A stretch of 64,000 nucleotides of DNA from Galeruca laticollis (GCA_963921935.1 OY998178.1:57323451-57387450), one strand, 5' to 3'. Shown: positions 42,293 through 53,827, numbered from the stretch's first letter. The notes: a model not told the origin generated them from the sequence alone. Made by a program: numbers and translations.

Positions 42293-44530
42293 AACTAGCG
42301 ACCCGCGCCGGCTTCGCACGTGTGTAATTTATAAAAATGTAGGTGCAAATATAAGGTTACTGTGTTCTATTTCAACTTTTGTATAAATAATGTTTGCAGC
42401 TGAATTTTCGTTACACAATAAGAACAAATTTTGTCGGAAGTAACGAGAGAAAAGGCTACGAATAGGGTTGTCAGATTCCGGGACATTATTCTGTTCCGGA
42501 AAGCTATTTAGTTTTCCAGAGTTACTAAAAACTGTTTTCATGCCGGCGAGCTGTATTGATAAGACCCGCTGTACTCGCTCTATTTAGCTGAAAATCAATA
42601 GGGTACATCTGTGAGACACCTTGAAAAATATCCAATTATTAAATTGGTCACTTGTATACGCTCCGGAGGTTGTAACGTGCTAACAATCCGAAATTTCTCC
42701 AAAAAGGACCAAAAATGTGGTACTTCATGTACCATGGCACCCGTTGTACTAGCTCTGGTAAGCTTAAAATCAATAAGGTTCATCTGTGAGACTCCCTGAA
42801 CAATATTCAAGCGTAAAACTGGTCAACTTTATACACTGTGGACCCTAACAAACTGAAAATTCTCCAAAATGGCAAAAATTTGGTACATCAAGTACCATAG
42901 CGCTAGTTGCACTGCCTTTAGTGAGCTGAATATCAATCGGGTTCATATTTGAGACGCCCTGAATAATATCCAATCATAAAATTGGCCACTTGTAGGTACT
43001 GCGGAAGCTGTATCGTGCTAACAAACTGAAATTTCTCCAAAAATTACAAAAATGTCGTACTTAAAGTACTATAGCACCTGTTGTACTGGCTCTGGTACGT
43101 TGAAAATCAATAGGGTTCATCTGTAAGATGTCATAAATAATATTCAATCATAAAATTGGTAACTTCTTGCACTCCGGAGGCTGTATCGTGCAAACAATCT
43201 GAAATTTCTCAAAAAATGACAAAAATTTCGTACTTCAAGTACCTTAGCACCCGTTCTACTCGCTCTGATGACCTGAAAATCAATAGGGATTTTTTTTCTA
43301 AAAACCATTTTCTCGTATTGTTCTTGATATAGAACGTAAAAATAACTCAAAAAAATTTTTCAAAAATCCAACTTTTTTGGGGTAAACCAATACTTTTCTC
43401 GCATATAGATAGGTTGGGCGGAAAAGTAAAAGATTGAGAGTAACGATTACACGACGACAAAATCGAAACCATCATTTTGTATACTAATATCTAATATATA
43501 AACTTTCCGTGACAAATTATCTAAGCGAAGATAAACTCTCACCAAAATCCCTTGCTTGGTTTGGGAGGAGTCAGCGGACAAACAGACAGACTTGGAAAGT
43601 TATTCTGTAGGCTACTATGTAGAAATGTAAAACATTATAATAATGTACATGAAATGCTTAAGGTAACTAACGTATTTAAGTTGATAAGGATTAATAATAT
43701 ATCCGTCTCAATAGCTTTCCGATTACCGCATTGTACCTGGCTAGAATGGGTATAGTAAGATATCCTTGAAAGGTAGATAGATAGACTTTTTTGTAGATCT
43801 ATGGAAGTGCATGGATTGTTTTGTTAAGTATATCTCAAAGAGATTAGGCAGCGTTTTCAATGAAAGCTGTAGCGGCTATCGACCCATAAGGTCACTTATA
43901 GTTATAGGAAGAGTTACTTATAAAAATTAAACCATGAATCTTTGGAAATACGATTAATTAAATATTAATAATAACTCGTTTATAATTGTACGCGGAAAAT
44001 AGACAAACAATTGATTTGGCAAGGTAAGCAAGTCGACGAACGATGTGTATTTATTTCAATATGTATATATAAAGGAATTCCGTATGGTTAGCATGATTAA
44101 TAATAATATTTCATGTTAGTACTACGACGTAGTGTAGGTAGTCTGTGGTCACCGGCTTGTTGTCTGTGGTCACAGCTTAAAATGTTATTAGTAGTCTAAA
44201 TATATATCCCAGTGATTTTTATACGACCATATGGTATTATTTTTCCCCACCGTTTGGAGTTAAGTGTTCTCCCTCAATATTGTTATTGTGGACAAATGGC
44301 TTAGCAAGTGGAACGCTTACTTCTAATCACCACAAAGCTCTCAGGCGGCAGGACTTTTTCCGATACTTCCAACAATTATTGTTATATTTCAACTAATTTA
44401 CATAAAACCTTGACAAAATATAGACCTAAACCTTCACTCTATTTAATGGTGAAAACCGCATGAAAATCCGTTCAGTCGTTTTAGAGTTTATCGCGGTCAG
44501 ATGCGATGGAGGACTTTGTTTGTTTGTGAT
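42293..44530 (+). mobile_element. Repeat element with internal minisatellite
   Basis: Starts ACTAGCGACCCGCGCCGGCT, continues TTCGCACG, and ends near CCGTTCAGTCGTTTTAGAGT followed by GAGGACTTTGTTTG. From memory these are recurring end sequences of a non-coding repeat common in arthropods, of uncertain class. It contains the tandem array at 42540-43290. Confidence 0.45.
42540..43290 (+). repeat. Minisatellite, about four units of about 180 bp
   Basis: Each unit runs through AACTGAAATTTCTCCAAAAA, GTACTTCAAGTACCATAGCA, TGAAAATCAATAGGGTTCAT and GTGAGACGCCCTGAATAATA. Units are about 80-85 percent alike by eye. ORFs inside on both strands are by-products of the repeat. The same unit recurs at 61840-62440. 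Confidence 0.8.
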
Positions 44531-45184
44531 ATAATCCACTCAAGATTTATTGAAATAAGGACATAAACTTACTTTCAGAAGCATTTAATAAAAGTGAAAT
44601 ATACAAAGTCCAATGAAAAGATAGGTCTTTAATCAACACATTTTTTATTGCCAAAAGTTGCTCCATTCTAATAGAAAAGTTATTTTTTCTTAAATGCACA
44701 AAAGTTCAAAGTATTAATATGTATTACAAAATATTATGATGCCAGTGGCTAATTGTATCCGTATTAATAACAACTGTTTACTAAACAGAGATTTAGTACC
44801 TTAAATATACTTATATATTTCGATTATCAATATCTTTCATAAAAATCCAACAAAAAAATTATATTCTCAAAACCTATATGTTTCTGCCTACACTGTATTT
44901 CTTACTTTCTATTTAAAACATATATTATGTATATGTAAAATAAATACATGCACTGTTATTTGTAGAATGTGATATAGGGAAAAACGTGTTAAATTCTAAA
45001 TGGCATGTTATCTTCCTTATCAAATTCAATTTTAAAAAACTATTAAAATATTTGAAAAGATCGTTAAACGTTAATCAGAAAACATGTTAGTTTTTTCAAA
45101 ATAGACTTTGATTTAAGCAAAAAAAGCAATTTTTTGTTATAAAACGGGATTCTTCTAATAAAATTTAAAAAAATTAAAATCATC

Positions 45185-45265
45185 AGGATTTGAACCAGAG
45201 TCGTTTGTACAACATAAACGTATGAGATTTGTAACACGAGACTGCACCACTGACGCGTTTACGTA
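45185..45265 (-). other. tRNA-like sequence (pseudo-tRNA or SINE head)
   Basis: Minus strand has an A-box-like GTCAGTGGTGCAGTC, a B-box GGTTCAAATCC 50 nt later, and TTTTAATTTTTTT after it. Arms do not form a convincing cloverleaf, so it is not called a functional tRNA. Confidence 0.35.
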
Positions 45266-45848
45266 GTCAAAATTCAATTTGATAAGAAATATAGCATGCC
45301 ATTCAGAATATAACACGGTTTCCTATGTTACATGTTATAAATAATACAGTGTATATAAATATAATACATTTTTATATAATATATTTTGTGGAAATGTAAA
45401 ATGCGCCACCACTACACTTGAACCATATAGTTTGGAAATTTTAATGACCTCCGCCTGTACCGATATAGGTCTTGAACAGTGACGTGGACTTATTGCGCGG
45501 GGTCAAAAATAGCATTGTTACATTTTCCTGGATTATTTTTGGACGTGAGAAGCGTTGTAATTACGTAATTACAAGTAAGTTCCCACACCACTCATGGAGT
45601 ATTGCTTATGACCCTTTACCATTTTTTTGGTGGGTGATTCGTTAGTCTCCCAGATAAACTTAACAATTTCTCATAAAATAATCAAAATTCCATAACAAAA
45701 AACAAAGAAAAACTGTTTCTGATTAATAAACATATATAAAAAAAATATTATTATAAAAAAAATAAATTCATTAAATAAACTAAAATAAGAAAAAATTCCA
45801 TAACAAAAATAAAATAAATGGAACAACAATAACGAATAACGAAAATAA

Positions 45849-45853
<5 letters not shown>

Positions 45854-45883
<30 letters not shown>
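45854..45883. repeat. (TA)n microsatellite
   Basis: About 14 TA units. Confidence 0.9.
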
Positions 45884-45888
<5 letters not shown>

Positions 45889-45899
45889 AATGAATTTCT

Positions 45900-47000
45900 T
45901 CAATGAAAACAGAAGGATTTATTTTTTAATAATGGAAATCGTAGGTACAAAAATAAAACTCGTAACACCGAAAAACAGTGTACTAACCCTTTGTTATTTT
46001 CATATTTTTCGTCATCAATATCACTACCACTATTACCGACATTGATAATAATATCATCGATAACTTCATCAGCCACACTACGTACATCCGACATTTTCTT
46101 TTCTTCGCTTTAAAGATGAGCAATACACTTGCTACAGGTTTCGGCTGTCACTTGTTCGAATGATTTCTTAAGATGGCGTTCCACATCGGCTAACTTAAAC
46201 GTTCGATTTTCCCGTGCCACATCTCCTTTAACTTGTGCCCAAATTAATTCAATTGGATTCATCTCACAATGATACTGGGGTAACCTTAATACAGTAATTC
46301 CATGGCTCAATGCCAATTCATCTGCAGAAAGTTTCTTATATTCATAGTCATCGTAAGGGATACTTTTATTCCGTAACCCTTCTTCAATATAAGTTTTTCT
46401 CCATGCCTGTTGTGGCGTTTTTTCGCAGTGTCGGCTTTGGTAATGAGCATTATCCATAACGACGATAGATCCTGGTTCCAAATTTTCAGTAATGCGTCCA
46501 CACCACATCCCCCGTTTTCTTGGACTTAAATATTAATTCACCACTTAACACTAATCCGCTATCACTTCCTATATGTGTAATTATCAAACGACAGCGTTTT
46601 CCAGATGGCATTTTTAAAGCGGTTGACCAGCCTTTCAATAGCTGCTTGCCGTGCATTTATCACATTTCCATCTTGCCATACTTTTTTTACCGTGTGCCCT
46701 TCGTTGACCCATATTTCATCCGTATAGTAAATCTTTCTTCCTTGCTTCCGAAATTCGGGAAAATTTTCCTTAGTTACTCTCTTCTCCACAATACTATTTC
46801 AGATCTTTCAATAAGAACACTATTTCTATTTATTTTCTCATAACTAAAATTCAAACCATGTGATATTTTCCTCAAACATCTCCTTATCCATTTTAGATAT
46901 GATCTCGTTTTCACTAACAGCTTCCGGCACTTTCTTTTATGTTGGTACTTAATATTTCATCCGCCTTTTTAGTTCAAGCAACAGATCTTTTTCCACTTGA
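45900..47000 (-). pseudogene. IS630-like DDE transposase relic, second copy
   Basis: Minus strand: near 46830 SYEKINRNSVLIERSEI; 46562-46789 with RKIYYTDEIWVNEGHTVKKV (first Asp); 46110-46508 with GSIVVMDNAHYQSRH (second Asp), ITVLRLPQYHCEMNPIELIW (catalytic Glu) and AQVKGDVARENRTFKLADVE; then past a stop, the acidic tail MSDVRSVADEVIDDIIINVG (45900-46094). The same architecture as the relic at 4.1-5.9 kb, better preserved in the C-terminal half. Breaks: a frameshift between the first two blocks and a stop before the tail. No matching terminal repeats found. Confidence 0.75.
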
Positions 47001-47290
47001 GGATGACCATCCTGGCTCAACTCCCATCGTTCAATGAAAAGTATTCACTAATACATTCTTGAATATTTTATTTACTAGCTTCGCACAACGCTAATACTAT
47101 CACAAACACAGAAAACCGACCCGAGGATAGAATTAAAAGTACTCTCTTGTAGAGTATGAAATCTAATGCGACAATTACTGCAGCGGTTGTGTCTCTAAAT
47201 AGGACGATAATGTAGATCTCTTTGAAAAGATTTACAGTTTCCATTTTTCGATACTGCCGCCATCTGGAGGTAAATGGAAGCGGATATTTA

Positions 47291-47406
47291 TTGTACCTCC
47301 AAGGTAGTAAATTACATTTGATTCAAATTCTGAAGCTCAAACCACAGAACATGGTTCGAACTTTCAGAATTCGAATAAAATGTAATTTACTACCTGCGAG
47401 GTACAA
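47291..47406. repeat. Long hairpin (53-nt arms, 9-nt loop)
   Basis: TTGTACCTC...AGGTAGTAAATTACATTT...AACC pairs with its near-perfect inverse across the loop ACAGAACAT. About 46 of 53 positions pair. Begins and ends with TTGTACC/GGTACAA. Confidence 0.8.
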
Positions 47407-48115
47407 CAGAAATCTAGGTAGTTCTCCATTATACAATCAAAATTAGGAAAAAATGCATTAAAGGGCTATCCAACTAAATGCATTTGTTATCAACTGTCTT
47501 ATTTTTGAATGTATAATAAATTTACACCCTGAAGTGAAGATGAAATAAAAAACGGTTTATTTATAAATTTATTAATAGAATTCATCTTTTTTTTAAATAC
47601 AAGGAACATTAAAAACATTTACAAGTACAATAATGAACATTAAAAATTATAGATACATATATTTTATTTTCTATCTAATCTGAAAAGAATCTAAAGTTAT
47701 TAAATTAAAATAGATTCAATTATTAAACGATGCTACAAATAAACATACAGAAGTTATTTAAATGAGAGAAAATGTTAGCACTTTCAATAACAATCAAAGT
47801 AATTTATTCGTGAAATATTAACCCCTTACTCATCAAGTGGTGAAATAATAAAAAGTAATTAAAGTTTTACTGAACCTTTATACAATACCTTAATTAAACT
47901 AAATATTTTTTAGTTCAATTATAGTCTTAATTTCGTAAAAAACATGTAAGTGATCTTATAAATATGTTATGCTATCCTACAAAAAATATAATTTAAGGCG
48001 TTGTGTGATTGCATCACTGGTATGTAATGGGTTAAATAGGGGAAAATGCTGTTAAACAGCAAGTAAAAATGGTTGTTAATGGAGAAAAATAATATTTGAT
48101 ATCATTACTATTATT
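47407..48115. other. Unclassified AT-rich stretch
   Basis: No ORF or repeat recognised. Confidence 0.4.
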
Positions 48116-48218
48116 GAAATTAACTGTCTCGAAACCATTGTCAATTTTTTAGAATTTTCAATAACTTTTATTATATTGTGGAATTAACTAGAGACCGTGA
48201 GTTTCATTTAAAAACACT
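48116..48218 (+). mobile_element. Small Penelope-like insertion, family B copy 2 (103 bp)
   Basis: Perfect 12-bp direct repeat ATTACTATTATT on both sides (48104-48115, 48219-48230). Begins with AAATTAACTGTCTCGA, the inverted end of the family B tail, then carries the terminal arm from the GAAAC...GTC region to GAGTTTCATTTAAAAACACT. Confidence 0.65.
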
Positions 48219-48363
48219 ATTACTATTATTACTCTTCCCCCAAGTATTTTGTTACCTTAGACAACACCAGACAAAGGCAGGCCTTCTGTGGGGCTTTATT
48301 TATTCACATATACATAATAATAATTGAATAGATGAGGCTTTTACTTGATGAAGATCCATACTG

Positions 48364-49476
48364 AACGATGAAATAAAACAATATATTTTGTTTAAATCTT
48401 CATATATTTGAACTAATGTTCAATTTAAACTTGTTGACGCGTTTCACTAACACAGTAGCTTTGTCAAAACGAATGAAGGTAAAATATAAAAATGTCTTAA
48501 TATATACAGTGCTAAATCTATTTATTAAGGTTAACAATGGTATTAAAAGATATTACCTGGAAATTCATTCACTACAAACATTCCTAAGCTATCTTCTAGG
48601 TAAAGAGGTTCAATAAAGGAGACTGATTGATATCTATTTGGTCGTTAAGGAGATTACCTGAATATTTATTTTTGTTAATCTCAAGGGCTTCTAATAAATT
48701 TAAACTAAAGGATTTACCGACTACATGGAGAATTTCAAAATTTGGGTCGAAAATGTGTTGGTTTTCTAATAAATGATTTGAATAGTTAGAATCTAATTTT
48801 TTGTTGTCATAGCTACGTTTGTGTTCCGAAATTCTAGTTTTAAAATTTCTAAAAGTTCTACCGATATAAATTTTATCACAATTGTCATTACCACATTTTA
48901 ATTTATAAACTCCTGATTTGTTTAATTTTGAAGATTTAGATTTATTATTTTTAATGAATTTGGATAAATTGTGATCAGTTTTAAAGGAAATATTCATGTC
49001 TAAAGTTTCTAAAAATGATTTGATTTTAAGGATGGTGTTCCAAAGTATGTTAAGCTTTTAAATTAACTATTATTTTTATCTGAAGGGAATACTTGTTCTA
49101 AAGTCTGTTTTTTTATCTTTTTATTTATGATATTGTCAATTAAATTTGGATCGTAATTATTATTAACTGCTATTTGTTTTATGATATTTAATTCTTTGGT
49201 ATAATTATTAATATTTAATGGGACTGTTAAGAGTCTGTGTATCATACTATTGAAAGCTGCTAGTTTATGACTGAATGGGTGGACCGAACTATTATGAATT
49301 GTAATATCTGTATGTGATGGTTTATGAAATATAGAAAAATCATGTTTATTATTTATATTTGAAATTGTAAGGTCTAGAAAGTTTATAGACTTATTTTGTT
49401 CAAGTTCTACGGTAAATTTGATATTATTGTGAATCGAGTTTATGTAAGTAATGAAGCTCTCTAATTGTCTATTTGT
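48364..49476 (-). pseudogene. PLE inverted fragment (GIY-YIG and RT end)
   Basis: Minus-strand copy of the C-terminal half: the GIY-YIG endonuclease ORF is open at 48596-48997 (GVYKLKCGNDNCDKIYIGRT), preceded by a 49063-49245 piece of the RT thumb. A stop replaces the codon after NN in the linker, and it carries the same 1-nt deletion (near 49028) as the longer + copy. Truncated at the end nearest 49476, inside the RT domain. Confidence 0.85.
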
Positions 49477-51018
49477 AAAAAAGACCCAACTAATAAATTT
49501 CAGAGAGAAATAAAATTAGCAGTAGATAACGTTAAATCAATAATTAACGATAAAGAAAAATATAAATTATTTTTACCCAATCCGCAACACCCTGAACTTT
49601 ATTCATTAATTAAACTCCATATAGAGGGGTACCCTATCAGGCCAGTTGTTTCTTATTTCACAGCACCTTCATTCAAAATTTCAAAGATTCTCATAGATTT
49701 CATTTCTAAATATTGTTCATTCATACCTCGATTTTCAGTTAAAAACTCAACGGAATTAATTAATAATATTCAAGATATAATACTACCCCATAATTCTAAA
49801 TTCATATCGTTCGATGTAACAAATCTATTCCCTAGTATACCTCCTAAAGAAACTATAACTCTTGTTGATAACTTGCTCACATACAATAATGTTAATCCTA
49901 TAATTCACTCTGATATCATTACTTTATTAAAAGTGTGTTTGAATCAAAATTATTTTCATTTCAATGGTGAGGTTTATAGCAGTAAAGATGGTTTGATTAT
50001 GGGCAACCCTCTCAGCCCCCTACTAGCAGAAATATTCATGGATAATATAGAAAAAATAATTCATGAACACCCCCTTAGTAAAAAATTTATGTACTGGCAC
50101 CGATATGTGGACGATATTTTAGCTAGCTTCAGCGGTACAAATAGACAATTAGAGAGCTTCATTACTTACATAAACTCGATTCACAATAATATCAAATTTA
50201 CCGTAGAACTTGAACAAAATAAGTCTATAAACTTTCTAGACCTTACAATTTCAAATATAAATAATAAACATGATTTTTCTATATTTCATAAACCATCACA
50301 TACAGATATTACAATTCATAATAGTTCGGTCCACCCATTCAGTCATAAACTAGCAGCTTTCAATAGTATGATACACAGACTCTTAACAGTCCCATTAAAT
50401 ATTAATAATTATACCAAAGAATTAAATATCATAAAACAAATAGCAGTTAATAATAATTACGATCCAAATTTAATTGACAATATCATAAATAAAAAGATAA
50501 AAAAACAGACTTTAGAACAAGTATTCCCTTCAGATAAAAATAATAGACAATTTAAAAGCTTAACATACTTTGGAACACTATCCTTAAAAATTAAATCATT
50601 TTTAGAAACTTTAGACATGAATATTTCCTTTAAAACTGATCACAATTTATCCAAATTCATTAAAAATAATAAATCTAAATATTCAAAATTAAACAAATCA
50701 GGAGTTTATAAATTAAAATGTGGTAATGACAATTGTGATAAAATTTATATCGGTAGAACTTTTAGAAATTTTAAAACTAGAATTTCGGAACACAAACGTA
50801 GCTATGACAACAAAAAATTAGATTCTAACTATTCAAATCATTTATTAGAAAACCAACACATTTTCGACCCAAATTTTGAAATTCTCCATGTAGTCGGTAA
50901 ATCCTTTAGTTTAAATTTATTAGAAGCCCTTGAGATTAACAAAAATAAATATTCAGGTAATCTCCTTAACGACCAAATAGATATCAATCAGTCTCCTTTA
51001 TTGAACCTCTTTACCTAG
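49465..51018 (+). CDS. PLE RT-GIY-YIG polyprotein, 5'-truncated but uninterrupted
   Basis: 517 codons; the first four lie in the inverted neighbour, so the authentic part begins at about 49478. Reverse transcriptase: IRPVVSYFTAPSFKISKILI, SFDVTNLFPSIP (motif A), IMGNPLSPLLAEIFMDN (motif B) and YWHRYVDDILASF (motif C catalytic YVDD). Linker, then GIY-YIG endonuclease with GVYKL, DKIYIGRTFRNFKTRISEHK and the catalytic Glu region NLLEALEINKNK. RT makes cDNA at chromosomal nicks; the endonuclease nicks DNA. In this copy the two domains are in one frame, which shows that the frame break in the longer copy is a lesion. Confidence 0.88.
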   Translation: MSICKKDPTNKFQREIKLAVDNVKSIINDKEKYKLFLPNPQHPELYSLIKLHIEGYPIRPVVSYFTAPSFKISKILIDFISKYCSFIPRFSVKNSTELINNIQDIILPHNSKFISFDVTNLFPSIPPKETITLVDNLLTYNNVNPIIHSDIITLLKVCLNQNYFHFNGEVYSSKDGLIMGNPLSPLLAEIFMDNIEKIIHEHPLSKKFMYWHRYVDDILASFSGTNRQLESFITYINSIHNNIKFTVELEQNKSINFLDLTISNINNKHDFSIFHKPSHTDITIHNSSVHPFSHKLAAFNSMIHRLLTVPLNINNYTKELNIIKQIAVNNNYDPNLIDNIINKKIKKQTLEQVFPSDKNNRQFKSLTYFGTLSLKIKSFLETLDMNISFKTDHNLSKFIKNNKSKYSKLNKSGVYKLKCGNDNCDKIYIGRTFRNFKTRISEHKRSYDNKKLDSNYSNHLLENQHIFDPNFEILHVVGKSFSLNLLEALEINKNKYSGNLLNDQIDINQSPLLNLFT

Positions 51019-51254
51019 AAGATAGCTTAGGAATGTTTGTAGTGAATGAATTTCCAGGTAATATCTTTTAATACCATTGTTAACCTTAATAAATAGATTT
51101 AGCACTGTATATATTAAGACATTTTTATATTTTACCTTCATTCGTTTTGACAAAGCTACTGTGTTAGTGAAACGCGTCAACAAGTTTAAATTGAACATTA
51201 GTTCAAATATATGAAGATTTAAACAAAATATATTGTTTTATTTCATCGTTCAGT

Positions 51255-53252
51255 ATGGATCTTCATCAAGTAAAAGCCTCATCTATTCAATTTTTGAAGA
51301 AAGCTGATATCAGCTATTGGGCTATATGGTATTTTAAATTACTTTTAAAAAGTGCAGTGTGTACGCAAAATTTGTGGTTCTTCGGGCAGTGTTCCAGAAA
51401 TCACGTATTCCCTAGATACATGAAATTAAAAACAGACAACAAGAGCAGTCCAGCCAACAAAGCCAGTATCTATGGCAAAGAAAAATGGTTAAAAGAAGAA
51501 AAGAACATTCAGTATAGTAAGAGATATATTTTTAGTATTTATGTTAAGGTAATTCATTCACAACTATCACATATACTACATCCCATAGAGTTTGACATTT
51601 TAGATAGGGACATAAGAGATAAGATTAAAGTAATTATTCACAAAAAGTACCAAGGACAAAAACGTAAATTAAAGTCATTATTAACCAACAAACCAGTATC
51701 AAGAAACCCACAAACCAAATTCTCAGAACATAAATTTTTTAATAGATTCGTCAATCTTTCAAATACAATTTTTTCAGATAAAGAAATTCAATTATTACAA
51801 AAAGGTTTTAAACATAATATTCAACCCACATGTTCATTGGATAACTTCAACAAACTAGGTATAGAAACAGAAATTAACTTGTATAATATTCCAAATAATT
51901 CTAATCTAAAACACAAAGCTTCAGAAATTATTAAAAAAGAATTCGTCGAGTTTAACAAACCCAATTTTGAATTATCAGCCGCCAAATCAATTCAACAAAA
52001 ATCAAAGTCAAATAGTCTTATTTTCACAAAAGCAGATAAAGGAAATACGGTAATAGCATTACCTAAAGAAGATTATTTATTAAAAACCAACAATTTTATT
52101 CAGGCAAGCAATTTTGAGACCCTTAAAAAAGACCCAACTAATAAATTTCAGAGAGAAATAAAATTAGCAGTAGATAACGTTAAATCAATAATTAACGATA
52201 AAGAAAAATATAAATTATTTTTACCCAATCCGCAACACCCTGAACTTTATTCATTAATTAAACTCCATAAAGAGGGGTACCCTATCAGGCCAGTTGTTTC
52301 TTATTTCACAGCACCTTCATTCAAAATTTCAAAGATTCTCATAGATGTCATTTCTAAATATTGTTCATTCATACCTCGATTTTCAGTTAAAAACTCAACG
52401 GAATTAATTAATAATATTCAAGATATAATACTACCCCATAATTCTAAATTCATATCGTTCGATGTAACAAATCTATTCCCTAGTATACCTCCTAAAGAAA
52501 CTATAACTCTTGTTGATAACTTGCTCACATACAATAATGTTAATCCTATAATTCACTCTGATATAATTACTTTATTAAAAGTGTGTTTGAATCAAAATTA
52601 TTTTCATTTCAATGGTGAGGTTTATAGCAGTAAAGATGGTTTGATTATGGGCAACCCTCTCAGCCCCCTACTAGCAGAAATATTCATGGATAATATAGAA
52701 AAAATAATTCATGAACACCCCCTTAGTAAAAAATTTATGTACTGGCACCGATATGTGGACGATATTTTAGCTAGCTTTATCGGTACAAATAGACAATTAG
52801 AGAGCTTCATTACTTACATAAACTCGATTCACAATAATATCAAATTTACCGTAGAACTTGAACAAAATAAGTCTATAAACTTTCTAGACCTTACAATTTC
52901 AAATATAAATAATAAACATGATTTTTCTATATTTCATAAACCATCACATACAGATATTACAATTCATAATAGTTCGGTCCACCCATTCAGTCATAAACTA
53001 GCAGCTTTCAATAGTATGATACACAGACTCTTAACAGTCCCATTAAATATTAATAATTATACCAAAGAATTAAATATCATAAAACAAATAGCAGTTAATA
53101 ATAATTACGATCCAAATTTAATTGACAATATCATAAATAAAAAGATAAAAAAACAGACTTTAGAACAAGTATTCCCTTCAGATAAAAATAATAGACAATT
53201 TAAAAGCTTAACATACTTTGGAACACCATCCTTAAAATCAAATCATTTTTAG
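51255..53252 (+). CDS. PLE RT ORF of the longer copy, frameshifted at its end
   Basis: 665 codons: N-terminal region (about 1-290, basic, lysine-rich) then RT with the same motifs as its neighbour (VVSYFTAPSFKISKILIDV, FDVTNLFPSIPP, IMGNPLSPLLAEIFM, YVDDILASF). The Met at 51255 lies inside the 40-nt tail shared between copies, so the real start may be a later Met such as 51421 (MKLKTDNKSS). The frame ends SLKSNHF because one base is missing near 53235 relative to the middle copy, cutting off the endonuclease domain. Confidence 0.85.
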   Translation: MDLHQVKASSIQFLKKADISYWAIWYFKLLLKSAVCTQNLWFFGQCSRNHVFPRYMKLKTDNKSSPANKASIYGKEKWLKEEKNIQYSKRYIFSIYVKVIHSQLSHILHPIEFDILDRDIRDKIKVIIHKKYQGQKRKLKSLLTNKPVSRNPQTKFSEHKFFNRFVNLSNTIFSDKEIQLLQKGFKHNIQPTCSLDNFNKLGIETEINLYNIPNNSNLKHKASEIIKKEFVEFNKPNFELSAAKSIQQKSKSNSLIFTKADKGNTVIALPKEDYLLKTNNFIQASNFETLKKDPTNKFQREIKLAVDNVKSIINDKEKYKLFLPNPQHPELYSLIKLHKEGYPIRPVVSYFTAPSFKISKILIDVISKYCSFIPRFSVKNSTELINNIQDIILPHNSKFISFDVTNLFPSIPPKETITLVDNLLTYNNVNPIIHSDIITLLKVCLNQNYFHFNGEVYSSKDGLIMGNPLSPLLAEIFMDNIEKIIHEHPLSKKFMYWHRYVDDILASFIGTNRQLESFITYINSIHNNIKFTVELEQNKSINFLDLTISNINNKHDFSIFHKPSHTDITIHNSSVHPFSHKLAAFNSMIHRLLTVPLNINNYTKELNIIKQIAVNNNYDPNLIDNIINKKIKKQTLEQVFPSDKNNRQFKSLTYFGTPSLKSNHF

Positions 53253-53263
53253 AAACTTTAGAC

Positions 53264-53665
53264 ATGAATATTTCCTTTAAAACTGATCACAATTTATCCA
53301 AATTCATTAAAAATAATAAATCTAAATCTTCAAAATTAAACAAATCAGGAGTTTATAAATTAAAATGTGGTAATGACAATTGTGATAAAATTTATATCGG
53401 TAGAACTTTTAGAAATTTTAAAACTAGAATTTCGGAACACAAACGTAGCTATGACAACAAAAAATTAGATTCTAACTATTCAAATCATTTATTAGAAAAC
53501 CAACACATTTTCGACCCAAATTTTGAAATTCTCCATGTAGTCGGTAAATCCTTTAGTTTAAATTTATTAGAAGCCCTTGAGATTAACAAAAATAAATATT
53601 CAGGTAATCTCCTTAACGACCAAATAGATATCAATCAGTCTCCTTTATTGAACCTCTTTACCTAG
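53264..53665 (+). pseudogene. PLE GIY-YIG endonuclease part after the frameshift
   Basis: 133 codons, MNISFKTDHNLSKFIKNNKS to the original stop. GIY-YIG core GVYKL...CDKIYIGRT with Cys residues before it. Identical to the inverted copy at protein level. Separated from the RT ORF by the 1-nt deletion; could be made only by frameshifting or from an internal start. Confidence 0.85.
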
Positions 53666-53792
53666 AAGATAGCTTAGGAATGTTTGTAGTGAATGAATTT
53701 CCAGGTAATATCTTTTAATACCATTGTTAACCTTAATAAATAGATTTAGCACTGTATATATTAAGACATTTTTATATTTTACCTTCATTCGT

Positions 53793-53827
53793 TTTGACAA
53801 AGCTACTGTGTTAGTGAAACGCGTCAA
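53793..53827 (+). ncRNA. Hammerhead-like motif in PLE terminal repeat
   Basis: TTGACAA, stem ACT/AGT with a 5-nt loop, GAAAC, GC, GTC. Same order as a hammerhead core but with two changes in the CTGANGA box. Repeated in the other copies at about 51146-51180 and 48433-48468 (minus). Hammerhead motifs are known in PLE terminal repeats. Confidence 0.4.

Noticed and set aside
42595..43350. ORFs with repeated EVPHFW/EVRNFCH-type segments
   Set aside because: By-products of the about 180-bp tandem unit read on the minus strand.
50998..51198. 66-codon ORF starting MFNLNLLTRF, present three times at the PLE ends
   Set aside because: Antisense to the PLE terminal repeat and copied along with it; no domain and no independent support.
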